This document shows positions 9,878-21,400 of a stretch of DNA of 64,000 nt, in pieces. The stretch spans positions 21,675,170-21,739,169 of the forward strand of contig OX424569.1 of NCBI GenBank assembly GCA_949152475.1, given 5' to 3'. This stretch comes from Terebella lapidaria (lineage: Eukaryota; Annelida; Polychaeta; Terebellida; Terebellidae). The notes below the pieces were generated by a model, which saw only the letters and a program-made list of their open reading frames with translations, was not told where the DNA came from and made no database searches. Numbering within the stretch: position 1 is the first letter of the stretch; each line of letters opens with the position of its first letter. The translations under genes and the position numbers were made by a program.

Positions 9878-11890
9878 CCCTTTGACACCGGAATTTTTTT
9901 CGAGGTGACCCGTCAGGGACTGGATATTTTATGAAGCGACTCACAGGCATCTGAATTAATTTTCAAAAACACTGGTCAACCCTTACTCATCAGGTTCATC
10001 ATGAAGTACACCCACCATATCTCATATTTGAATAAATATAACACATACATATGTTTATAAGTGTCCAAGACAGTTGATATCTTTTAATATGCCCTGGTAA
10101 CAAACTGGTTGCCATGGCAACCATCACCCCAGAAGGTGCTATACAACAGTTTTTCCTCATAATTCTACATCATGAGTTCCTGGAATCTTCGGGGCAAATC
10201 ACTTACAATAAAATTTAATGCATATAAACACATTGTATTAGAACTAAATCTTTCATATGATACATGTACTAACAATATACATGGTTATGAGTTTTTGTTA
10301 CAAATTAAGTGCAGACATGTAGGTCTATCAGTAAATCGGACCCAAGTGATAAGTCGGTAACCGATAGGCGAGAGGACCGTACATTGTGCCATACAATGTG
10401 TAAACAATTGTTTCCATGACTGTCAATTAATAGACAAATTGCATTTAATATATATATAAATATATGATGTAGGCCTATAGATGATGCTTGCCTCATCTGG
10501 TTACCATGGTGATCTATTTCATTGTAATAGGGGGCCTATGAAGCCATTATATACTTCTTTGTGAAATCATTCGACCCTTGAAAGTAAATGTTGTACCTCC
10601 AGCTAGACTGATTTTGAGATGTTGAGAGTAAATCAGTGCATCTAAAGCAGAATGATTAATAAATACAGGTACTCAAATTATATCTAAAATTGATTATTCA
10701 ATGACTTTTGGATTTGTTTATGACCTCAGGTTTAGCCCATTGTGCAGCTACAGTGCTCTTCTGCTACTGTGTGCTTCTCACCTGTTCATCTGATAGATCA
10801 CAACTCTAGTGTTGGGATTCCTACCCGCCCCCCCCCCCCTCCCCAAATATCCAGCATTGCAGGGGCTTGTGATAACTCATTATTACCAACAGGGGTGTCC
10901 AGGATACTGGTGATAGCTACCAAGTGATGTTCCATGCCCAACCCTATTTTTCTTGGAATGAAGCAGCAAACTATCATGAACGCTTCTGATTCACACTTGT
11001 ATAATGCCTCCACCTACACTTCCATTTTGCTTCAAACTTAGCAAATGAGAAAAAAAGAACCCATAACCCCCTCTCAACATTCCATATATGGACCTGTCCA
11101 ACTTGTCACAGTAATCTACGGAGTCTGTGATGTGTCATTGGAGATAATCTGGTTATATACTAGTATGACAACTTTCAACTTGACTGAATTTTCTTTCCCC
11201 AATGTGCTGAATATTTATACAGTTCCAGTTGGATTGTCAGATGTAATTGATTAATTGATGAGATAATTTTCTTTGCTGTATGTTATGAATATTTTAAACG
11301 ACCCCTTTCGGACACCATACTTTCCATATGTATCCTGATTCCGGGGCCCGTGTTATGACATCATCGGATCATGTGATCAATCATGGCAGCTTTGACACAA
11401 GAGCTCTGCTGCTTTGCTGTGACAAACTTGGTCAAATAAATGTTGTTTTTTCGTTTGAATCACAAAAATGTGACAAACAAACATCTGAATACATATCTGG
11501 CGACCAATATATAAAGTTACAGGTCAGTTTGTTCTTTAGAACCATTCAAACGAACTTCTGTTTTTGCGAGTGTCAGAGCACTGACATGTGACATTTTACG
11601 AGGCAAATTTGGCGGGAATGTGCAGCAATCTGTCAACTAATTGCGGGCTGTCATTAATTTTATTTTGATAATTCATGATGATCCAAGTACACATACTTTT
11701 ATTATATATTCATCCACCAAATTGTGAAGTTTTGTGTAATTTGCGCGAGTAAAACTTCCTTTATGACACATCTCGCATCCTAATGTCAAAAGTCAAACGT
11801 ACGGCAACTCGCGATGGCTGGAGGTAGCAACAAAACGCAACTCGCGATAGCCAGTGGTAGCAACAAAACGCAACTCGCGGCGGCATAGGG
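9878..11890. mobile_element. piggyBac-like non-autonomous element (about 2.0 kb) in a TTAA site
   Basis: The insert starts CCCTTTGACACCGG right after TTAA (9,874-9,877) and ends CGGCGGCATAGGG right before TTAA (11,891-11,894). The ends form an imperfect inverted repeat: CCCTTTGACACCG against CCCTATGCCGCCG. TTAA duplication and CCCT ends are the marks of piggyBac. Near the right end a unit of about 36 bp (CAACTCGCGAT...GTAGCAACAAAACG) is repeated two to three times. No transposase frame is present, since open frames stay under 90 codons. The empty target exists in neighbouring satellite units that read CAATATTAATGTGTACC, which proves the insertion. Confidence 0.85.
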
Positions 11891-13928
11891 TTAATGTGTA
11901 CCACTAGCGTAAAACACTATCAATGTGTACCACTAGCGAATAACAATATCAATGTGTACCACTAGCAAATAACAATATCAATGTGTACCACCAGCAAAAA
12001 ACAATATAAATGTGTACCACTAGCGAATAACAATATCAATGTGTACTACTAGCAAATAACAATATCAATGTGTACCACTAGCGAATAACAATATCAGTGT
12101 GTACCACTAGCGAATAACAATATTAATGTGTACCACTAGCGAATAACAATATCAGTGTGTACCACTAGCGAATAACAATATCAGTGTGTACCACTAGCGA
12201 ATAACAATATTAATGTGTACCACTAGCGAATAACAATATCAGTGTGTACCACTAGCAAATAACAATATCAATGTGTACCACTAGCGAATAACAATATTAA
12301 TGTGTATCACTAGCGAATAACAATATCAGTGTGTACCACTAGCGAATAACAATATCAGTGTGTACCACTAGCGAATAACAATATCAGTGTGTACCACTAG
12401 CGAATAACAATATTAATGTGTACCACTAGCAAATAACAATATCAATGTGTACCACCAGCAAAAAACAATATAAATGTGTACCACTAGCGAATAACAATAT
12501 CAGTGTGTACCACTAGCGAATAACAATATCAGTGTGTACCACTAGCGAATAACAATATCAGTGTGTACCACTAGCGAATAACAATATCAGTGTGTACCAC
12601 TAGCAAATAACAATATCAGTGTGTGCCACTAGCGAATAACAATATTAATGTGTACCACTAGCGAATAACAATATCAGTGTGTACCACTAGCGAATAACAA
12701 TATCAGTGTGTACCACTAGCGAATAACAATATCAGTGTGTACCACTAGCGAATAACAATATCAGTGTGTACCACTAGCAAATAACAATATCAGTGTGTTC
12801 CACTAGCGAATAACAATATTAATGTGTACCACTAGCGAATAACAATATCAGTGTGTACCACTAGCGAATAACAATATCAGTGTGTACCACTAGCGAATAA
12901 CAATATCAATGTGTACCACTAGCGAATAACAATATCAGTGTGTACCACTAGCGAATAACAATATCAGTGTGTACCACTAGCGAATAACAATATTAATGTG
13001 TACCACTAGCGAATAACAATATCAGTGTGTACCACTAGCAAATAACAATATCTATGTGTACCACTAGCGAATAACAATATCAGTGTGTACCACTAGCGAA
13101 TAACAATATCAGTGTGTACCACTAGCGAATAACAATATCAGTGTGTACCACTAGCGAATAACAATATTAATGTGTACCACTAGCGAATAACAATATCAGT
13201 GTGTACCACTAGCGAATAACAATATCAGTGTGTACCACTAGCGAATAACAATATCAATGTGTACCACTAGCGAATAACAATATCAGTGTGTACCACTAGC
13301 GAATAACAATATCAGTGTGTACCACTAGCGAATAACAATATTAATGTGTACCACTAGCGAATAACAATATCAGTGTGTACCACTAGCAAATAACAATATC
13401 TATGTGTACCACTAGCGAATAACAATATCAATGTGTACCACTAGCGAATAACAATATCAATGTGTACCACTAGCAAATAACAATATCAGTGTGTTCCACC
13501 AGCAAAAAACAATATCAATGTGTACCACTAGCGAATAACAATATCAATGTGTACCACTAGCAAATAACAATATCAATGTGTACCACTAGCGAATAACAAT
13601 ATCAATGTGTACCACAAGCAAATAACAATATCAATGTGTACCACCAGCAAAAAACAATATAAATGTGTACCACTAGCGAATAACAATATCAATGTGTACC
13701 ACCAGCAAAAAACAATATAAATGTGTACCACTAGTGAATAACAATATCAATGTGTACCATTAGTAAATAACAATATCAATGTGTACACTAGCGAACAACA
13801 ATATCAATGTGTACCACTAGCAAATAACAATATCAATGTGTACCACTAGCAAATAACAATATCAATGTGTACCACCAGCAAAAAAAACAATATAAATGTG
13901 TACCACTAGCGAATAACAATATCAATGT
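11891..13928. repeat. 29 bp minisatellite, about 70 units
   Basis: The unit is close to GTGTACCACTAGCGAATAAC plus AATATCA. Variants differ at one or two bases: AATATTA or AATATCA, GCGAATAAC or GCAAATAAC, and CCAGCAAAAAAC. Blocks of variants recur in the same order, which suggests block-wise amplification. There are no spacers between units, so it is a plain tandem array. Confidence 0.95.
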
Positions 13929-14586
13929 CAGGGCTCCCGATAGCGTAAAATAATGCGTAATTACGCATGATGTTTTGAAATTTACGCAGTGCTATCATGA
14001 CCAGTGCGTATGATTACGCACTCGAAAGATTTGTGGAAACTAGTTAAAACAATGACATCGATTTTATTCATTAGCTCACAAAAAACGAAATTCCAGAATA
14101 TAATCAAACAAAGTCAATTTCCGCCAAAGAGACGCATGCGCAATGCACTCGCTGCGAATAAGTTGTGTGACACGTCATCAAAATTCGAGTACTATAACCT
14201 GCAGCGCCCCCGTGCGAATGACTGCGACATCAAAAGCCTACTTGTGCGCCCCCTTGCGAATATAAATTTCAGGATTTCCCCAGTTTCGTTTCTTCAACAT
14301 GACTCGACAATGAATTGACGAACTTTTCATGAGCAAAACAAGTGCGCTTTTTGCAATAGAAGACCTTCAGAAAGGACTATCGTTGACTGTTAAGATTATG
14401 TGCTGAAAATTGGACAGAAAATCTGGATGATATGCGAGATTCATGAACATAATTAACATAATTAAAAATAATGAAAATCACTGCACATCCATTTTTGAAA
14501 ATTACCCCTTCATTTCAAAATTTACCCCTTGTAATTTGAGTCATGGGGTACGGTACCCCTTCGAAAAAATCCTACCGGGAGCCCTG
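13929..14586. mobile_element. hAT-like non-autonomous element inside the minisatellite
   Basis: The ends are inverted repeats, CAGGGCTCCCGATAG on the left and CAGGGCTCCCGGTAG read inward from the right. The minisatellite stops at the left edge and resumes at the right edge. Flanks share AATGT, which is only 5 bp, while hAT elements normally give 8 bp. CAGGG ends suggest hAT, but the superfamily is uncertain. The longest open frame (104 codons) has no transposase motif. Confidence 0.8.
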
Positions 14587-14815
14587 AATGTACCACTAGT
14601 GTAAAACAATATCAGTGTGTACCACTAGCGAATAACAATATCAATGTGTACCACTGGCGAATAACAATATCAGTGTGTACCACTAGCATAAAACAATATC
14701 CGTGTGTACCACTAGCCTAAAACATTATCAGTGTGTACCACTAGCGAATAACAATATCAGTGTGTACCACTAGCAAATAACTATATCAGTGTGTACCACA
14801 AGCACATAACAATAT
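14587..14815. repeat. 29 bp minisatellite, right remainder (about 8 units)
   Basis: The array at 11,891-13,928 continues here after the 658 bp insertion, with more diverged units (GTGTAAAACAATATCAG, AGCATAAAACAATATC). It ends at AACAATATAAAC, about 70 bp before a splice acceptor. Confidence 0.9.
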
Positions 14816-14865
14816 AAACATGGTAGCAAAGCACTACCAAATTACAATTCAATGTGTCTATATAT

Positions 14866-14887
14866 TTTTTTTTCTTTTCTTTTACAG
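14866..14887 (+). promoter_or_regulatory. Splice acceptor with polypyrimidine tract
   Basis: A run of T and C (TTTTTTTTTCTTTTCTTTTA) leads directly into CAG at 14,885-14,887. This is a textbook 3' splice site and sets the start of the exon that follows. Confidence 0.8.
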
Positions 14888-14950
14888 GAGGCAATTGAAC
14901 GACACAAGAAAAAAATTAAGCACTTAGGCAAAATGGAAGAGCAGAAGTAG
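14888..14950 (+). CDS. Terminal coding exon of an unidentified host gene
   Basis: Directly after the acceptor there are 20 codons and a TAG stop (14,948-14,950) in the frame starting at base 14,888. They encode a strongly charged, Lys/Glu-rich helix-like C terminus (EAIERHKKKIKHLGKMEEQK). The reading phase is assumed from the absence of stops and the plausible composition. Another phase is possible. A 3' UTR of about 200 bp with two AATAAA signals follows. Upstream exons are not visible. The intron before it would contain the minisatellite and its inserts, and the gene may continue left of the window. I cannot identify the protein. This is the only host coding piece I can support with splice and poly(A) signals together. 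Confidence 0.65.
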   Translation, partial: EAIERHKKKIKHLGKMEEQK

Positions 14951-15185
14951 TTGTAGCATGATTTCTGTAATAATAAGTACTCATATAAACTCTACCACAT
15001 GTGCTTGAATAAATGTGCTCTTCTAAGAAATATTCCCAGTGCATGAGAAAGCAAGAGGTTTATTAATACTTTGTACATTGTTGTGGATCATGTGAGGGAT
15101 TTTGGGGGCAAACATGATTGGTATTGATGTGCATTGAGTTTTGAGAATAAATTTGTTTTCAAGCATATTTGGTGGTTTTGTGTTG
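14951..15185 (+). terminator. 3' UTR with two poly(A) signals
   Basis: AATAAA occurs at 15,008-15,013 and 15,146-15,151. The second is followed about 20 bp later by a GT-rich stretch (GGTGGTTTTGTGTTGT), the usual downstream element for cleavage. The second site is the better poly(A) site. Confidence 0.6.
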
Positions 15186-15773
15186 TATTATATTTACTTT
15201 GCGCATATGCAGTTGATTACTTGTTTTGTGACCTTACAATACATGCAGTAGGAAGGCTTATACAATGTAAATGTATGATAATAACACCACATGCTCATTG
15301 ATAGGATTTTCACTGATATGATGGACTCTAATATGCAAATTAGTATTGCCATTACCGAAAATTTCATTGAATATTTACCTGAATATTATGATAATCACAG
15401 TGTGGAAATGCAAAAAAATCTTTGAAAGTGGCCTCTGAAGCATAAACTTTTGCACATACAGGTTAGGATTGTGTATAAGCCTATAAAAAAAGTCATGTAT
15501 AAATGGCACATTTTTTGGTGATCTTGAACTTGACCTTAAAGACCTTGAAGGGCAAATCTCAAAATCTGAAATTGGCCTCTACACACGAAATACTTGTTGA
15601 TCAAGCTTATATGTTTGTATTATGAACATATGAAATCATATGCAGCATACCTAATGGAGACATTGGAATTCACAAAGATGACCTTGACTGGTAAATCTCA
15701 AAATCATATGTCACCTACAATGCTTAAAACTAAAATTGTCTGGTAACCTATCTTAGCCCTTGGGCTAATTTTT
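15186..15773 (+). repeat. Unassigned sequence, then HPE-family right-end fragment
   Basis: From 15,186 to about 15,480 I see nothing recognisable. From about 15,520 there are HPE words (GACCTTGAAGGGCAAATCTC) leading to a full right end: GTCTGGTAACCTATC, then the hairpin TTAGCCCTTGGGCTAA and a T-run ending at 15,773. Confidence 0.65.
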
Positions 15774-16346
15774 CCTTCACAATGGGAGCTGCCAGGACTG
15801 TACTCATAGAACACTTGAAGATAGAGCTTAGAAATTGGCACTTCCAACTGGGAAGTCATATATTGCGACTTGTGTGGTGACCTTGAATTTGACCTTGGAT
15901 GACCTTGAGAGGTCAAAGCAGCCATTTTTGGGTCGAAAAATGCCCAAATTTGCACCTTGTCTGTCTTTTCTCGAAAACTGTCTGATCACTTTTGAGATTT
16001 TTGTTTCAAAACATGGTAATTGATGTCCTTGTTTATAAAGATGGAGTGCCTTGAATCGATCGATAGGCCCAAAATAATGGCTCAAATGGCCCAAAAAGGC
16101 CTAAAATTCAGTTTTTAGCTGTTTTCTCGAAAACTGCCTGATCGGTTTTCAGATTTTTGCTTCAAACCATGATGATTGGTGGCCTTGACATTGTTTATAA
16201 AGATGGAGTGCCTTGAATCGATCGATAGGCCAAAAATTATGGCCCAAAAAGGCTCAAAATTTAGTTTTTGGTTGTTTTCTCGAAAACTATCTGATCAGTT
16301 TTGAGATTTTTGTTTCAAAACATGCTAATTGGGGTCCTTGACATTG
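15774..16346 (+). repeat. HPE-family internal fragment with a short tandem duplication
   Basis: It starts CCTTCACAATGGGAGCTG, a block seen again at 22,265 and 22,725. A segment of about 120-140 bp carrying TTTTCTCGAAAACTGTCTGA and GAATCGATCGATAGGCC occurs two to three times in a row. It is interrupted at 16,347 by a complete HPE copy. Confidence 0.65.
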
Positions 16347-18357
16347 TTAGGTTACCGGACCTATGGTCCGATAACCTACTGCCATGGCGTTGCGTCCGTC
16401 CGGGCATACCAGAAGGGTTTACGGGGATTTCTCAGGGGGAATAAAGCTGAAAACGCCCCACAACCACAGTTTAAGCCAAAAGAGCGGTCTTCGGGGATTT
16501 TTTCAGGACTTACGGGGAAAGTTAAGATACGAAATTTAACATTGGGTCTGCCCGTAACGTCCATCCGTTCGCACGTCCGTCCGTCCGTCCGTCAACAATT
16601 TTCTCTTTAAAGTTTACGATCGTTTTTTTCTCAAATTTTGCACAAAAATGCCTAAAAATATTTCGAGAGGGAGGTATTTTTTAGTTTGTGGATTTTCGCA
16701 TTTTTTTTCAAAATGGCGGCCGTTTTCATCGAAAAACGGCCAATTTAGGACTTTGGCAGCCATTTTCTCAAAAGCTGTCTCACCACTTTTGAGAGTTTTG
16801 TTTCAAAAGATTCCTCTCGTATACCCCTGTGACGTGTATAAGTTTCATTGGCCTTGAATCACCGGTCTGCGTGTGGCAGCCATTTTTATTTTTTTTTCGA
16901 CGGGTTCCAAATGGGACTTTCCCATGTTAAATTCTCCTATGCTTTATAATGGGAAACATTTTGCCTGATATCTCACTTAATATTGAGATTAGAGTTTAGG
17001 AGTCAATTGTGGACATATAGGAAATGATACGTGCCAAATATTCTCGTGACGTTGAATTTGACCTCTGACCTCATTCTCAAGGTCAGACCACAAAATGGCT
17101 AATATCTCGCTTAACATCGACTTTACAGCTTAGGAATCAATTGTTGACATCTAGGAAGTGATATATGCTGAATATTCCCGTGACCTTGAATTTGACCTTT
17201 GACCTGTTTTTCAAGGTCAAAGCACAAAATGGTTAATATCTCGTTTATTATTGACTTTACAGCTTAGGAATCAATTGTGGACATATAGAAAGTCATACAT
17301 GCTGAATATTTTCATGACCTTGAATTTGACCTTCGACCTAATTTTCAAGGTCAAAGCACAAAAATGGCTAATATCTCAATATCGACTTTGCAGCTTAGGA
17401 ATCAATTGTAGACATATAGGAAGTGATAAATGCTGAATATTCTCGTGATCTTGAATTTGACCTTTGACCTCATTTTCAAGGTCAAAGAACAAAACAGCTA
17501 ATATCTCGCTTATTATCCACTTTACAGCTTGGAACTAAATTGTGGACGTATAGGAAATGATGTATACCGAATATTTTGATGACCTTGAATTTGAGCTTTG
17601 ATCTCATTTTCAAGGTGAGGCACAAAATGGCTAATATCTGGCTTATTATCGACTTTATAGGTTAGGAATCAATTGTACACATATAGGAAATGACATATGC
17701 CGAATATTTGTGTGACCTTGACTTTGACCTTCGACCTTTTTTTCAAGGTCAGAGCACAAAATGGCTAATATTTCATTTATTATCGATTTCACAACTTGGG
17801 AATCAATTGTTGACATATAGGAAATGATATATGCTGAATATTGTCATGACCTTGATTTTGACCTTTGACCTCATTTTCAAGGTCACATGACAAAATGGCT
17901 AATATCTCGCTTATTATCGACTTTACAGCTTAGGAATCAATTGTGGACATATAGGAAATGATATATGCTGAATATTGTCGTGACCTTGAATTTGATCTTT
18001 GACCTCATTTTCAAGGTCTCACAGGACAAAATGGCTAATATCTTGTTTTTTTATCAATTTTGCATTTTTGGATTCAATTTTGGACATACAGCAAATGATA
18101 TATGCTGACTACTCTGATGACCTATAATTTGACTTTTGATTTCATTTTCAAGGTCACAGGACATAATGACTAATATCTCTCTTATTATTGAATTTACAGC
18201 TTAGTAATCAATTGTGAGCTTATAGAAAATCATATACTGGTATGCAGAATACTCTCGTGATTTTGAATTTGACCAGTGACCTTATTTTCAAGGCCACGAA
18301 ACAAAATAGCTATTATGTATTGTCCGGTAACCTATCTTAGCCCTTGGGCTAATTTTT
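16347..18357 (+). mobile_element. HPE element copy 1 (hairpin-ended, 134 bp repeat core)
   Basis: The left end is AGGTTACCGGACC, loop, GGTCCGATAACCT (a hairpin), followed by a variable run of GTCCGTCC words. The right end is GTCCGGTAACCTATC plus the hairpin TTAGCCCTTGGGCTAA and a T-run. AGGTTACCGGAC at the left and GTCCGGTAACCT at the right are subterminal inverted repeats. The core from about 17,040 holds some nine tandem 134 bp units with TGACCTTGA, TGACCTTTGACCT and TCAAGGTCA in each. No coding capacity is seen. The architecture resembles HINE elements mobilised by Helentrons. That link is inferred. Confidence 0.75.
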
Positions 18358-19070
18358 ATTTTTTGACGGGTCGGCGAAAAACAGATTTTTGGTCCCAAAT
18401 CAAGTCACTATTCGTTTTGAGCCATTTCAAGAGATATGATTCTTACTATGTACCTGTGTGATGTGTATAAGTTTTGTTGCCTTTGAATCGACTGTCTGTG
18501 GAAATATGTCATTAACGAAAAAAAAATTCAAGATGTAACTTGATTTCGTATTATAGTCCATACAGAAAATGTGTTTCTATCAACATTTACGAACATGTTT
18601 TAACATATAGATTTTAACATCAGTGAAACAATTTATATGTATTCAGTATTCTACGCAATTCTCCTGATTGCCGGTAATATCTTGCTTATTATCGACTTTA
18701 CAGCTCAGGAATCAATTGTGAACCTATAGGAAATAATATATGCTGCACATTGTTGAGACCTTGAATTTGACCTTTGACCTTATTTTCAAGGTCAGAGCAC
18801 AAAATGTCTAACATCTTGTTTATTATCGACTCTACAGTTTGGGAATATTTTGTGTACATGTAGAAAATTATATATGCTGACTATTCTCATGATCTTGAAC
18901 TTGACCTTTGACTTTTTTTCAAGGTCGGATCACAAAATGGCTAATATTTTGTTTGTTATCAACTTAACAGCTTGGGAATCAATTGTGAACATGAATGAAT
19001 TAATATAAGGTGAATATTGTTATGACCTCGAATTTGTCCTTTGACCTCATTTTTCCTTCATGATCGGCCA
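18358..19070 (+). repeat. HPE-family internal sequence with three diverged 134 bp units
   Basis: The segment ATTTTTTGACGGGTCGGCG continues the older HPE copy that was split at 16,347. About 18,486-18,660 matches 24,840-25,015. From about 18,660 there are three 134 bp units (GACTTTACAGCTCAGGAATC and relatives). It ends at a fold-back element. Confidence 0.65.
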
Positions 19071-21400
19071 GTTCGGAAATGTTTCTAGGTCAGGTCAAGT
19101 GGTATAAACAAAACGTTCGTACGTGCCATGTTCAAGGGGGTTCCTGTTTGCCACCAGGATCGCCACCATGTAATTCGGGTATAGATAAATCATAGAAACA
19201 GTCTACTGTGCCAAAGACATACAGAAACGTCATAATGGTAAATTAAATTTTGTCATGTTTGTTCTTGCATAATGCAGACAATGGACATGACGTTTTTAGG
19301 TTACCGGACCTTTGGTCCGTTAACCTATTGCCGTGGCGTTGCGTCCGTCGTCCGTCGTCCAGCGTCCGTCCGTCCACATTTTTATCATTAAAGTTTACAG
19401 GCGAATATTTCTGAAATTTTGCACAAAAATACCTAAAACTATTTCCAGGAAAGGTTTTTTTTAGTTTTTTGATTTTCGCATTTTTTTCAAAACGGCGGCC
19501 GTTTTCGTCGAAAAATGGCCAATTTTGGACTTTGACGGTCGTTTTCTCAAAATCTGTTCAGTAACTTTTTTTCTTATTGATGCATGACACTCCTCCTATG
19601 TACCCCTGTGACATGTATAAATTTCGTTGCGAGACTAGGAATCAATTGTGGACATATAGAAAATGATATATGCTGAATATTGTCGTGACCTTGAATTTGA
19701 CCTCTGACCTTGGTTTCAAGGTCAGAGCGGCCGTTTTCGTCGAAAAATGGCCAATTTTGGACTTCGACGGTCGTTTTCTCAAAATCTGTTCAGTAACTTT
19801 TTTTTCTTATTGATGAAAAACACTCCTCATATGTACCCCTGTGACATGTATAAATTTCGTTGCGCTTGAATCGCTTGAAGTGGGCCATTTTGGGCCCAAA
19901 CTCGGCCCAAATGTGACTTTCCCATGTTAAATTTTCCTATGCTTTATAATGCCACACATTAAGCCTAATATCTCACTTAATATTGAAATTAGAGACTAGG
20001 AATCAATTGTGGACATATAGGAAATGATATATGCTGAATATTCTCGTGACCTTGAATTTGACTTTTGACCTCATTTTCAAGGTCACAGGACAAAATGGCT
20101 AATATCTCGCTTATTATCGACTCTACAGCTTAGGAATCAATTGTGAACATATAGGAAATGATATATGCTGAATATTCTCGTGGCCTTGAATTTGAGCTTT
20201 GACCTCATTTTCAAGGTCACAGGACAAAATGGCCAATATCTTGCTTATTAGCGACTTTACAGCTTAGGAATCGATTGTGAACATATAGGAAATGATATAT
20301 GCTGAAAATTCTCGTGACCTTGAATTTGACCTTTGACCTCATTTTCAAGGTCACAGGACAAAACGGCCAATATCTTGCTTATTAGCAACTTCACAGCTTA
20401 GGAATCAATTGTGAACATATAGGAAATGATATATGCTGAAAATTCTCATGACCTTGAATTTGACCTTTGACCTCATTTTCAAGGTCACATGACAAAATGG
20501 CTAATATCTCGCTTATTATCGACTTTACAGCTTAGGAATCAATTGTGAACATATAGGAAATGATATATGCTGAATATTCTCATGACCTTGAGTTTGACCT
20601 TTGACCTCATTTCCAAGGTCACAGGACAAAATTGCCAATATCTTGCTTATTAGCGCCTTTACAGCTTAGAAATCAATTGTGAACATATAGGAAATGATAT
20701 ATGCTGAATATTCTAGTGACCTTGTATTTGACTTTTGACCTCATTTTCAAGGTCAACAGGACAAAATGGCTAATATCTCGCTTATTATCGACTTTACAGC
20801 TTAGGAATCAATTGTGAACATATAGGAAATGATATATTCTGAATATTTTAATGATATTGAATTTGACCTTTGACCTAAATTTCAAGGTCAGTCATTTTAT
20901 TTTCAAAGTCAGATTACAAAGTTGCTTATATCTTCGCTTATTATCAAATTTACAGCTTAGGGGTCCATAGTGAACATATAGGAAATGATGTATGCTGAAT
21001 AGTTTGGTGATCTAGAATTCAACCTTTGATCCCATTTTCAAGGTTAGAGATGTGGCGATTTCAGTGGTCACCTTGAATTTGACCTTCCAACTTTCTCAGC
21101 TTAACTCTGTATATTTCTCCGGTAACCTTTCTAGCCCATTGGGCTAATTTTTGTACTTATGGGCATAATAGACTGTTTTAGAGCCCCAAAAGCACATGGC
21201 ATCAGCAGGTACCCCAGTGTGAGTGACGCGGTGAACTCGAAGTAAACAAAGTATTTAATATTGTACAAGCAAAATCGAGTAATGTGTTGGTGACAGTGAC
21301 TCGACAATGGTAGCGGGACAGCATGGAATGGCTATGTTTATACCACTTGACCCTGACCCAATTCCACTTGCATGTACCTAACTTGAAAACATTTCCGAAC
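19071..21400. mobile_element. Fold-back MITE split by an HPE insertion
   Basis: The outer ends are inverted repeats. The left reads GTTCGGAAATGTTTCTAGGT and, after a gap, GTCAAGTGGTATAAAC. The right end, read on the other strand, gives GTTCGGAAATGTTTTCAAGT and later the same GTCAAGTGGTATAAAC. Without the HPE copy at 19,296-21,152 it would be about 470 bp. It sits inside an older HPE sequence, since CCTTCATGAT on the left and CACGTATGGGAACTGT on the right match an uninterrupted block elsewhere. No coding capacity is seen. Confidence 0.55.
19296..21152 (+). mobile_element. HPE element copy 2
   Basis: The left hairpin AGGTTACCGGACCTTTGGTC starts at 19,298, with a GTCCGTCGTCC run after it. The right end is CCGGTAACCTTTC, hairpin TAGCCCATTGGGCTA, T-run. 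About ten 134 bp core units lie at roughly 19,630-21,040. A block of about 170 bp (CGTCGAAAAATGGCCAATTT and following) occurs twice, near 19,505 and 19,735. It lies inside the fold-back MITE. Confidence 0.75.

Noticed and set aside
11891-13928. Possible CRISPR array, because the repeat is about 29 bp
   Set aside because: Units touch each other with no spacers, show graded variants, and lie in eukaryotic DNA. It is a minisatellite.
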